From Flaviramulus_B aquimarinus (GTDB lineage Bacteria; Bacteroidota; Bacteroidia; Flavobacteriales; Flavobacteriaceae), in NCBI RefSeq assembly GCF_039543205.1, contig NZ_BAABJH010000001.1, positions 1,674,001-1,738,000 of the forward strand: a stretch of DNA of 64,000 nt. Reading direction: 5' to 3'. The position numbers were made by a program, and so were the translations under genes. Positions 16,403 through 23,726 of this stretch are shown here, in pieces. Positions within the stretch are counted from its first letter, which is position 1; each line of letters starts with the position of its first letter. Below the pieces are notes generated by a model, which saw only the letters and a list, made by a program, of their open reading frames with translations, was not told where the DNA came from and searched no databases.

Positions 16403-17617
16403 TCAGTAATTTTTATCAATCATTTTTTTAATAGGCTGAATTTTAAAATAGGTCAAAGACCTCCATAACCACTCGAGTGGACCGAATTTGAAATGCTTAA
16501 GCCATAAATGACTCAACGCTACTTGCAAAATCAAAATAAAAATAGCTAGACCAAAAATTTCTGCCGCCCTTAACTTACCTAAGAGTCCTAAGCCCCAGTT
16601 GAAAAAGATGAAACTGCCAAGCATGGACTGCATCACATAATTCGTCAGGGCCATTCGGCCATAAGGGCTCAGGATATTGAGCGTTTTTGTTGCCCATTTT
16701 TTCTCAAAAAGAAGTGTAAATCCAGTAGCTAAAAACAAGGTAAAAAACAGGCAGTGGAGATCGAAGAATGTCAGCATAAACATAGATGGCCAGTTGGTAT
16801 ACTCATTGCTTATAACGCTCCATGTTCCACCCAGAAGTTCTAGGTGAATAAAAACACTACCTATATAGAAAATCAATGAAGTAATCATGATCATACGTAA
16901 TGTCTTCAGATGTTTCCCAATGTTTTCAAGCCATCTCGATTTTCCCAATAGCATACCTATTAGGAAATAGCCAAGGGTTAAATAGGCTCTACCCATGAAT
17001 GGAGTCAATTGCCAATTTATGTCGCCAGGTAATCGATTCCATGACGCAAGAGCTACATCCATGAAAGATCCATTTTTCATAGCCAAATAACCCAGTTCCA
17101 TATCGTTTTCCATAGGTGAAACTATAGGGTTGCTGCCCCAGATAGCGAAAGCAATATACCTACCGAGCCCTAGAAAGAGTAATATTCCTATGCTAAAAAC
17201 CATCCGGTTATTAAGATAATTGAATGAAATAAGTACTACGCCAATGAGCGCATAAATAATAAGTATATCTCCTGGGTAGAATAGTCTGTGCAGGAACCCA
17301 AAACCAGCCAGAAGAATGAGTCTCCAGAGGAACTTTAGCTTAAAATCTGCTCCTTTTTTCGCTGCCCTATCCATTTGTATAAAGAAGCTCAACCCAAATA
17401 GAAGAGAAAATAAAGAGAAGAATTTTCCCGATATTGTCCAGTAAACAAATGCATCCGCAACTGTGTCTATGGGTTGCTGATGAAGCATGGCGAGCAACTC
17501 TTTAGGAATGCTGTTTGCCAAATACATCTCCACCATATGAATTAGCACAATCCCAGAAAGTGCAAAGCCACGCAAGGCATCAACTACATTGATGCGATCT
17601 AAACTAGAATTTGACAT
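16403..17617 (-). CDS. DUF418 domain-containing multi-pass membrane protein
   Basis: The protein has 404 residues with about nine or ten hydrophobic helices. The start INVVDALRGFALSGIVLIH is the DUF418/acyltransferase-like opening. The last about 150 residues carry the DUF418 signature with PYGRMALTNYVMQS and the final HFKFGPLEWLWRSLTY motif. The function of the family is not established. It is an inner-membrane protein related in layout to acyltransferase-3 proteins. By eye its coding strand is about 40-50 percent G+C in several rows, against about 30 percent in the next gene, which suggests a different origin. It is flanked by repeats E and F. Confidence 0.9.
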   Translation of the reverse strand: MSNSSLDRINVVDALRGFALSGIVLIHMVEMYLANSIPKELLAMLHQQPIDTVADAFVYWTISGKFFSLFSLLFGLSFFIQMDRAAKKGADFKLKFLWRLILLAGFGFLHRLFYPGDILIIYALIGVVLISFNYLNNRMVFSIGILLFLGLGRYIAFAIWGSNPIVSPMENDMELGYLAMKNGSFMDVALASWNRLPGDINWQLTPFMGRAYLTLGYFLIGMLLGKSRWLENIGKHLKTLRMIMITSLIFYIGSVFIHLELLGGTWSVISNEYTNWPSMFMLTFFDLHCLFFTLFLATGFTLLFEKKWATKTLNILSPYGRMALTNYVMQSMLGSFIFFNWGLGLLGKLRAAEIFGLAIFILILQVALSHLWLKHFKFGPLEWLWRSLTYFKIQPIKKMIDKNY

Positions 17618-17630
17618 ATAATTAATGGTT

Positions 17631-17766
17631 GGTTACGGTCTTGTATATGGTTTGTTGCGTGTTTCAAGCAACTAATTTAGTAAACAAAAAACAAACGCGA
17701 GAAAATTCTGAATGAATTTTCCAAACAAGCACTTGCCAAAGCAATTAATTATACACGGGTTAACTA
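17631..17766. repeat. attC-like intergenic element F
   Basis: The left arm is GGTTAC, GGTCT, TGTATAT. The right arm is TTATACA, a short CGG spacer, then GTTAAC, ending 3 bp from the stop of the DUF4386 gene. This gives a recognisable R''-spacer-L'' / L'-spacer-R' layout. The family word GTTGCGTG (17654-17661) and ACTAATTTAG follow the left arm. An inner hairpin GAAAATTC/GAATTTTC lies at 17701-17721. Confidence 0.5.
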
Positions 17767-17769
17767 CTG

Positions 17770-18450
17770 TTAGTTTTCTTTTACTCCTTTTATTAAAAGC
17801 CATAAAATCGTTGAAAACTCTCCTATTGCTAAAGGCAACATTATAATTGCAGAAACTGATTCTTTATATTCAGGTAATAGTATCGCAATAAAACTATCGA
17901 TAAGATAAGCAAAACATCCAATGGTTAGAAATATACCTATAATTTTCGGAATGAGTTTAGATTTTATAATAAGCATTCCAAATGGAAATAGCCAAAGCCC
18001 CCAAAAGATTCCAACAACAGCAATTCCATATTCATATAATTTTAGAAATACTAAAGCTAAGGAGTTCAGTTGATTTGAATCGAAAACTTTTAAAAATTCA
18101 GCTCCACTAACAAATATTTGAGCCGCAACAAGATTAAGTACATTTAGAAAAGATATAGGTACCGCAACTAATACAAAAGTAACCATGTACTTTGTTAATT
18201 TTGGATTTACATCTTTGAATAATCTGCTTAAAGTTAAAACTAAAAAGATTGTTAAGACTTGACTGATTATATTACTTAATATGCTTAAGCTATAAATAAA
18301 ATCAAAATTTATTAAATTGTTTGCGGAAACTGTTGCATCATCGGAAACGATAATACTTGATGGAGCATACATTATTCCAAATCCTCCAGTTATTGCAATA
18401 AGTAAATATAAAATTCCTGCAATTCTGGCGGTTTTTTTCTTTGAATTCAT
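17770..18450 (-). CDS. DUF4386 domain-containing membrane protein
   Basis: The protein has 226 residues and six predicted transmembrane helices. It opens with KKTARIAGILYLLIAITGGFGIMY and contains the YEYGIAVVGIFWGLWLFPFGMLIIKS region typical of the DUF4386 family. The molecular role is unknown. Members are often found as single accessory genes. It is a monocistronic minus-strand gene between elements F and G. Confidence 0.88.
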   Translation of the reverse strand: MNSKKKTARIAGILYLLIAITGGFGIMYAPSSIIVSDDATVSANNLINFDFIYSLSILSNIISQVLTIFLVLTLSRLFKDVNPKLTKYMVTFVLVAVPISFLNVLNLVAAQIFVSGAEFLKVFDSNQLNSLALVFLKLYEYGIAVVGIFWGLWLFPFGMLIIKSKLIPKIIGIFLTIGCFAYLIDSFIAILLPEYKESVSAIIMLPLAIGEFSTILWLLIKGVKEN

Positions 18451-18515
18451 TTTAATAGTTTATTTAGAACACGACTCAATTAATGAATTGTTACAATTTT
18501 AGTTTAAAAGAATTG

Positions 18516-18716
18516 GAGTTAACGGTCTTGTATATAAAACATAGCGTGTAAAAAGATACTACTTTTATGATTAAATACAGAACCGAATTTTTATATTTTG
18601 TTTTTAATTTATCAATTTTAAAAGCCAAATTTAAAAATTTGGAGGTCTTCATAAATAACTGCAAATCCAAAGGTCTGCAGTTATTAGCTATGTTTTATAC
18701 ACCCTTTTTGTACAGC
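18516..18716. repeat. attC-like intergenic element G
   Basis: The left arm is GTTAAC (18518-18523), GGTCT, then GTATATAAAACATAGC (18530-18545). The right arm is GCTATGTTTTATACAC (18687-18702), which pairs with the left over 16 positions with one mismatch. It ends 5 bp from the stop of the AraC gene. Inner hairpins occur at 18654-18685 (AATAACTGCA/TGCAGTTATT) and around CCAAATTT/AAATTTGG. It is the longest member (about 200 bp) and the best paired. Confidence 0.5.
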
Positions 18717-18721
18717 GTTTT

Positions 18722-19642
18722 TTATTCGATGGGGATATTTAAATCAACTATAAATTTATTTTCAGGATGCTCTCTGTAGTCATTGTGATAAATTTCGAAA
18801 GGATTTTCAGGGCTCTTTTTATATCCATTTTCATTCATCCAAATAAAAAGACTAGTCCAAGATTTTTCAAACTCGTTTGGTGTGATTTCAAAACGACCAA
18901 CGATACATTTTCCTTTATTAATAGTCAATTTATTAATCTCGCCTTCTGTTTCAAAAGGTTCATTAGTTGTCAAAAAGATACTCATCCGAACCTTATCAGG
19001 CGCAGTAACTTTGAAACTGTCGTAGAAAATTCTACCCATTTTAGTTTCTGAATTATTCAGTAAGCCTTTCGGTATTGCCCACTTTGTAAGTTTTCCAAAA
19101 GCGTTTTCAATGCCATTTATTCCAACGTGAGTTACTCCTGCAAGATTCAATTCAGGTGTTTCTTGAATTTCAATTTTCGCATTCATTTCTGTCCATTTTT
19201 TTAGATTATTAATGATGCAAATGTATTTTTCGTATTTAGGATATTCTTGTCCGTTCTTGCTTTTAAGTTGACGAATCTTGCTATGTTTATTTGGGTTTTC
19301 TTTTATAAACCCAGTTGGACTTGTTCCATAATACTTTTTAAAAGTTCTTGAATAGGAAGAATTATCACTAAATCCGTATTTGTGTGCTATTTCTGTTGTT
19401 GTGATATTTTTATGAAGTAAATCTGAAGCTGATTTTTCAATTTTTCGTCTTGTGACATATTCATTTAGAGTTTCTCCAGTAACGAATTTGAAAACTCTAT
19501 GAAAATGAAATGGTGAGAAAAAAGCAATTGCCGAAACAGTATTTAAAGATAAATCCGATTCCAAATTTTTGTCAATAAATTCAAAAACTCGGTTAATTCG
19601 ATTTTTGTAATCGGTTTCTATTTCTTTATCTAATATTTTCAT
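18722..19642 (-). CDS. AraC-family transcriptional regulator with GyrI-like effector domain
   Basis: The protein has 306 residues. Residues about 10-110 are the AraC/XylS double helix-turn-helix (LSLNTVSAIAFFSPFHFHRVFK, then TEIAHKYGFSDNSSYSRTFKKYYGTSPTGF). Residues about 150-306 are a GyrI-like small-molecule-binding domain (IEIQETPELNLAGVTHVG ... FSGCSL-type end absent; ends FIVDLNIPIE). The arrangement resembles Rob/SoxS-type regulators that respond to drugs or amphipathic ligands. It lies 42 bp downstream of a sodium:solute symporter on the same strand with no repeat between them, so the two may travel and act together. Confidence 0.9.
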   Translation of the reverse strand: MKILDKEIETDYKNRINRVFEFIDKNLESDLSLNTVSAIAFFSPFHFHRVFKFVTGETLNEYVTRRKIEKSASDLLHKNITTTEIAHKYGFSDNSSYSRTFKKYYGTSPTGFIKENPNKHSKIRQLKSKNGQEYPKYEKYICIINNLKKWTEMNAKIEIQETPELNLAGVTHVGINGIENAFGKLTKWAIPKGLLNNSETKMGRIFYDSFKVTAPDKVRMSIFLTTNEPFETEGEINKLTINKGKCIVGRFEITPNEFEKSWTSLFIWMNENGYKKSPENPFEIYHNDYREHPENKFIVDLNIPIE

Positions 19643-19684
19643 TTGTGGTCAAACGCTGTACTTTGTTGTGCTTTCGTTATTTTA

Positions 19685-21079
19685 TTATTTGTTATTCCTT
19701 TTTAGTGTTAAATTGAAATAAAAGTCTGTTAATAAATAGGCAATGAAACTGAAGGAAATTCCAATAAAAATGGAAGGTATATCCTCAATTCCAATTAAGT
19801 CCCAAACTAATTTTGACACAAAACCAGAAGCCATAGATAAAGCTGCAGATTGCCAATAATAATTCTTTTTAATAATTGCAAAAACAGTGGCTGCCAGCAT
19901 TACATTTGCGTAGTAGTCTAAGATTATTAATGCAATCTGTAAAGCAGATTCTACATAATTGGCAACTACTATGGCAACTAGACTTATGAAAATAGTATAG
20001 GCTTTAGAGTAAAGTAATTTGTTTTTATTAGAGGCAGATGGTTTAAAACGAGGTAAAATGTCTTGAGCAAAGCTAACACCTGCATTATTCAAAAAAGTAT
20101 CCTGCGACGACATAACGACTCCAATCATTGCAATAATGAATATTCCGTAAAATATTCCATGAAATTGTATTTCAGCAATGTGCAATAAAACTTGGTCATT
20201 ATCTACTAATTGAGGATACATATATGCTCCTGCTGTACCAATAAAAATCATTAAAACTGTCCATAATGCTATAAATACGCCAGACCACAAAGTTGATGTT
20301 TTAGCTACCTTATCATTTTTTGATGCCAAATACCTACTAACAATTGAAGGGTCGTATCCTGCAATAGTTAAGAACACCAATAAAAGCCCTAAAATAGCAG
20401 AAATACTACTCGCATCAAATGCAACTTGAGTTTTTGCTACCGCAAATTGGTTGTATTGTTCCCAAGAAAAACCATCACTTAAAATTATTAGTAGCGCCAA
20501 AACAGGAATGAGAATTGCAAAATGAAGAAATTGGATAACGTCGGTCTGTATTGTTGCTCTTATACCTCCAAATAGCGAATACAGCATAACTATTAGTGTA
20601 ATTATTACTATTGACCAAAATTTTGAAAACCCAAAAACATTATTTATTAGTTCTCCTCCCGCATAACTCATAGCTACAACTAAAGCTGAAAGTGATAATA
20701 ATACCATTATTCCAGACATTGTTATAACCACAGGGTGATTATGTGAACGTTCGCCACCAACGATATCTCCTATAGAATAACTATTGGTAAATTTTTTACG
20801 AATTTTTGGTGTTAGAAATATGGCTACAAATATCATCGCAATTCCCATCACTGGTGCTATGTAAGCCATAAACATTCCGTTATTAAAACCTTCGCGCGTT
20901 AAGCCCATAGTCCATCCAGGACCTAAATAAGATGCACATATTGATGCGAAGATCGCGAAACTACCCAAACCTCTTCCAGCTACAGAATATTCATCAAAAT
21001 CTCCTTTCCTTCTTGTATAAAGAATGAAGCCAAAGTATAGTAATCCAAAAAGAATGATAATTATTTGGTTATTGCCCAT
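19685..21079 (-). CDS. Sodium:solute symporter (SSS family)
   Basis: The protein has 464 residues and about 12-13 transmembrane helices. SSS features visible are the N-terminal LGSFAIFASICASYLGPGW segment, YSLFGGIRATIQTDVIQF (the conserved G-G-x-x-A/V-x-x-T-D motif, about 165-183) and AGYDPSIVSRYLASKND. The substrate class (sugar, amino acid, carboxylate) cannot be decided. It would import its solute with Na+. It lies upstream of an AraC regulator with 42 bp between them, which suggests a two-gene cassette. The upstream region contains a strong hairpin and then the IS110 element. Confidence 0.9.
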   Translation of the reverse strand: MGNNQIIIILFGLLYFGFILYTRRKGDFDEYSVAGRGLGSFAIFASICASYLGPGWTMGLTREGFNNGMFMAYIAPVMGIAMIFVAIFLTPKIRKKFTNSYSIGDIVGGERSHNHPVVITMSGIMVLLSLSALVVAMSYAGGELINNVFGFSKFWSIVIITLIVMLYSLFGGIRATIQTDVIQFLHFAILIPVLALLIILSDGFSWEQYNQFAVAKTQVAFDASSISAILGLLLVFLTIAGYDPSIVSRYLASKNDKVAKTSTLWSGVFIALWTVLMIFIGTAGAYMYPQLVDNDQVLLHIAEIQFHGIFYGIFIIAMIGVVMSSQDTFLNNAGVSFAQDILPRFKPSASNKNKLLYSKAYTIFISLVAIVVANYVESALQIALIILDYYANVMLAATVFAIIKKNYYWQSAALSMASGFVSKLVWDLIGIEDIPSIFIGISFSFIAYLLTDFYFNLTLKRNNK

Positions 21080-21188
21080 ATTAAAGTCAAAGATGTTTGG
21101 TTAGTTATAATGAAGCACGACGTATTTTTGTATGAGTAGTATCGAACTAAAAACATTACTTTTTCGGAAAGTAATTTACAAAATAAAA

Positions 21189-21228
21189 AGTAATAGCGAC
21201 TTGAGTTTTAATTCAAGTCGCTATTACT
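21189..21228. terminator. Strong hairpin next to IS110, terminator-like on minus strand
   Basis: AGTAATAGCGACTTGA and TCAAGTCGCTATTACT form a perfect 16-bp stem with an 8-base loop. On the minus strand it is followed by CTTTTTATTTT. It would fit as the terminator and the inner stem of an attC-like element belonging to the gene at 22469-23140, from which the IS110 insertion now separates it. Directly downstream lies the L'-like TTATACA (21228-21234). Confidence 0.6.
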
Positions 21229-21281
21229 TATACACGCCTTAAGTTTGTCTTTCATTAAATTAGATAACTAATAGAAAGAAC

Positions 21282-21440
21282 AAAAGAGAGAAATAAGATT
21301 AGTATATACGGTGAAGCTTTAGACTTCGACAACATTGATAACCCTCTCTCTTTTACTACTTAAGATTTCGTTCAGTTCTGTGAGACTTTAGATCTCGATT
21401 TCAAGTTGTTGAAACGTCAGTAGCTCGTTCTTTCCAAAAT
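21282..21440 (+). ncRNA. Putative bridge RNA of the IS110 element
   Basis: IS110-group elements are known to encode a bridge RNA in the noncoding leader that guides donor and target choice. Here a stem AAAAGAGAG/CTCTCTTTT (21282-21290 with 21346-21354) closes a loop of about 55 bases. It is followed by the conserved block ATTTCGTTCAGTTCTGTGAG and a second hairpin TTTCAA-GTTG-TTGAAA. D2 keeps the same stem with one A-T pair changed to G-T (15197-15205 with 15260-15268), which supports RNA structure. Exact ends and guide bases are not known. Confidence 0.45.
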
Positions 21441-21449
21441 TCAATTCTT

Positions 21450-22415
21450 ATGAATAAATATAGTGAAATTTATGGATTAGACATAAGTAAAGATGTCTTT
21501 GATGTTTATGGTTCAGAGTCTGGACATAATCAATTTAAAAATGATAAAAAAGGCTTTAATGTTTTCTTAAAAAGCTTACCAAAAGAAGCTTTAGTAGTCA
21601 TGGAAGCCACAGGATATTATCATTATCGTTTGGCTCAGTTTTTATTTAAATCAAGTGTTTTAGTATCGGTAGTAAATCCGTTATCAGTAAAACGCTTTAT
21701 CCAGATGAAGTTGGCCAAAGTAAAGACAGATAAGAGTGATGCTAAAGCTATTTGTGAGTATGGACAAATGAATGATGTTCCACTTTACACAGCCTTAAAT
21801 GAAGTGCAGAGTGAATGCTTGCAACTCTTTAGATTACTGGATAGTTACCTAAAACAGCGTACGGCATCTAAGAATAAATTACACGGGGAAGAAACCTTGG
21901 GAATACCTTCAAAGTTTGTATATCGTTCGTTAAAGCGTAATGTCAAGCATTTACAAAAAGAAATTACAGCCATAGAGGGGCGTCTATTAGATTTAGTGAA
22001 ACAAGACCAGCAACATCAATTAACGTTATTAAAAAGTATTCCAGGAATGGGCGTGAAAACAGCTTTGTTTTTAATAGTCGTAACAGATGGGTTTAAGAAG
22101 TTTGAAACGGCTTCACAACTATGTAGTTATGTTGGTATTACTCCAACCATACGAGAATCAGGCAGTAGTGTAAGAGGGCGGAGCAGGATAAGTAAGGTTG
22201 GTAACAAGAAGCTTAGAAATTTACTTTTTTTATGTGCTTTTTCGGCATGTAAACACAATAAGGCTTGTAGAGAAATTTATGAACGGTTAGTCGCTAAAGG
22301 AAAGAGTAAAAAACTAGCGTTAATTGCAGTGGCAAATAAGTTATTAAAGCAGGCATTTGCTATTGCAAAATCTGGAAGACCTTATGATGAAAACTTTGTT
22401 TCTAGATTAGCTTAA
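21450..22415 (+). CDS. IS110-family transposase (DEDD recombinase)
   Basis: The protein has 321 residues. The N-terminal RuvC-like DEDD domain shows the acidic residues in GLDISKDVF (D10), VVMEATGYYHY (E about 53), and KTDKSDAKAI (D about 94 and 97). The C-terminal Transposase_20 domain (about 195-290) has LLKSIPGMGVKTALFLI, then CSYVGITPTIRESGSSVRG with the Ser-rich segment that holds the catalytic serine in this family, then RISKVGNKKLRNLLF. The length is near the normal 320-340. It acts with the bridge RNA to cut and join element and target. Two truncated relatives lie at 14972-15548. Confidence 0.95.
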   Translation: MNKYSEIYGLDISKDVFDVYGSESGHNQFKNDKKGFNVFLKSLPKEALVVMEATGYYHYRLAQFLFKSSVLVSVVNPLSVKRFIQMKLAKVKTDKSDAKAICEYGQMNDVPLYTALNEVQSECLQLFRLLDSYLKQRTASKNKLHGEETLGIPSKFVYRSLKRNVKHLQKEITAIEGRLLDLVKQDQQHQLTLLKSIPGMGVKTALFLIVVTDGFKKFETASQLCSYVGITPTIRESGSSVRGRSRISKVGNKKLRNLLFLCAFSACKHNKACREIYERLVAKGKSKKLALIAVANKLLKQAFAIAKSGRPYDENFVSRLA

Positions 22416-22468
22416 TATTGCTTGTTTTTTAACTCAGTTCTTTGTTGGCAGATGATTTTGTTTTCAGA

Positions 22469-23140
22469 TTAATTCTGTATTTGACAACAATTTTCTTTTC
22501 CGCAACTCAAACCAAGTTTTTCCTTTTCTTGACTGTTTGGAAGTCTACCGTGTTTAATTTTAAATGTTTCAATATTTTTTTTATGAATAAGTTCAGATTT
22601 TAATTTTAAAACATTAGGATTATTATTAAATGCAAATCTCATTAAGTTGGGATTATTCATATTCTTTAATGTGTCTAATTTAAATTGATTCATTAATTGT
22701 ATTCTCAAAGTATCAATTATTTTAATTATTTTTTTGTTTCCATTTGGATAGTAAAAAAGTTGCTGAAGTTTATATGGGTAATTTAAATTAAATTCTTCCC
22801 CCATTTTTTTAACTTCATCTTCTTTTTTCCATAAGTGGTAACCAACTCTTTCCCATGAATAGGTTATTCGATGTTTTGCTATTCGACTTTTTTTCCAATC
22901 TCCAAATTCAGACATTAAAATCACACTTAAAGAATCTTCATATTTATTAATTCTTTCTTTAATAAACTTGTATTTGATTACGGTCTTGTTAAATTGAATA
23001 GAATCTATATTGATATTATAATTTGAATCTAGATACTTATAATTATAATCTAAATAATCAAATTCCTCTGGAACGTATTCTTTCTGGGCTAATATTGTCG
23101 ACGCGTTTAAAACTAAAAGTATTATTATTAATTTTTTCAT
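22469..23140 (-). CDS. Secreted protein of unknown function
   Basis: The protein has 223 residues and a Sec signal peptide MKKLIIILLVLNASTILAQ. The rest is basic and rich in Tyr, Lys and Asn, and contains KSRIAKHRITYSWERVGYHLW and PNGNKKIIKIIDTLRIQL. The C-terminus carries three Cys (GLSCGKENCCQIQN), possibly metal-binding or disulfide-forming. I do not recognise a family. It starts 4 bp after the stop of the ferredoxin-like lipoprotein gene, so the two are probably one transcript. Its stop is 26 bp from the right end of the IS110 element. Confidence 0.7.
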   Translation of the reverse strand: MKKLIIILLVLNASTILAQKEYVPEEFDYLDYNYKYLDSNYNINIDSIQFNKTVIKYKFIKERINKYEDSLSVILMSEFGDWKKSRIAKHRITYSWERVGYHLWKKEDEVKKMGEEFNLNYPYKLQQLFYYPNGNKKIIKIIDTLRIQLMNQFKLDTLKNMNNPNLMRFAFNNNPNVLKLKSELIHKKNIETFKIKHGRLPNSQEKEKLGLSCGKENCCQIQN

Positions 23141-23144
23141 TTTT

Positions 23145-23726
23145 TTAGTTTTTGAATTTAATGAAGTTGCAGTTCATGGCTTCTTCATAATGAGTAGTAA
23201 TATCAATGTCAGACATAGGGTATGCAACACATAATGCAACATAGCCAGATTCAACACAATCATCACTTAAAAACGATTGGTCTGCTTGGTCTACTTCGCC
23301 TTCATTTAATCTTGCAACACAAGTAGAACAAGCACCCGCTCTACAAGAATAAGGTAAGTCAATGCCAGATTCTTCGGCAGCATCTAAAATATAAGTATCA
23401 TCTTTACAGTCAAACTGACTATAACTACTACCTCCTTCATAATAAAAACCATAAGTCACAAGAAAGGTAGCTAATTGTTTAGAACTTATAGATGATTTTT
23501 TAAAATTTACATCATTGAATTTTGGAATGGTTTTTAAATAAGAATCATAATTTTCTATACTTCCAAATCTAAATATAATATTTTCTTTAGAAATAGAACT
23601 TAAGGGTTGAGCAAAGGCGTATTTCTGTTCAATGTCCGCAAAAGTTAAATTTGTGTTGGTTTCTTCTCCACAGCCGAATAATAGCAGAAATGTTGCTAAA
23701 CAAAATAAATAATTGAAATTTTTCAT
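23145..23726 (-). CDS. Lipoprotein carrying a plant-type [2Fe-2S] ferredoxin domain
   Basis: The protein has 193 residues. It begins with a lipoprotein signal peptide (LFCLATFLLLFGCGEE, Cys about 19). About 85 residues of unassigned sequence follow. Residues about 100-185 then match the ferredoxin core: YILDAAEESGIDLPYSCRAG, ACSTCVARLNEGEVDQADQS, and LCVAYPMSDIDITTH. The four cluster cysteines (C-x4-C-x2-C and a distal C) are all present. A plant-type ferredoxin tethered outside the cytoplasm is unexpected, because these normally carry electrons in the cytosol. An electron-transfer role at the membrane is inferred. It is co-transcribed with the gene at 22469-23140. Confidence 0.8.
   Translation of the reverse strand: MKNFNYLFCLATFLLLFGCGEETNTNLTFADIEQKYAFAQPLSSISKENIIFRFGSIENYDSYLKTIPKFNDVNFKKSSISSKQLATFLVTYGFYYEGGSSYSQFDCKDDTYILDAAEESGIDLPYSCRAGACSTCVARLNEGEVDQADQSFLSDDCVESGYVALCVAYPMSDIDITTHYEEAMNCNFIKFKN

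Larger units (their letters stand above)
21238..22442 (+). mobile_element. Complete IS110-family insertion sequence (1205 bp)
   Basis: The ends were defined by comparison with the two deletion derivatives at 14972-15548: left CTTAAGTTTG, right AACTCAGTTCTT. There are no terminal inverted repeats, as is normal for IS110. The layout is a 212 bp noncoding leader, a 321-codon transposase, and only 27 bp after the stop. A long leader on the 5' side fits the IS110 group rather than IS1111. It lies between TTATACACGC on the left and TGTTGGCA on the right, which together rebuild the right arm of an attC-like element. The gene and both ends look intact, so it may be active. Confidence 0.88.

Noticed and set aside
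18567..18779. 70-codon plus-strand frame over element G
   Set aside because: It runs through the palindrome and into the AraC gene on the other strand; there is no sign of coding.
20000..21079. Frameshift or truncation in the sodium:solute symporter
   Set aside because: The frame is open from start to stop and the helices and G-G-x-x-A-x-x-T-D motif are intact.
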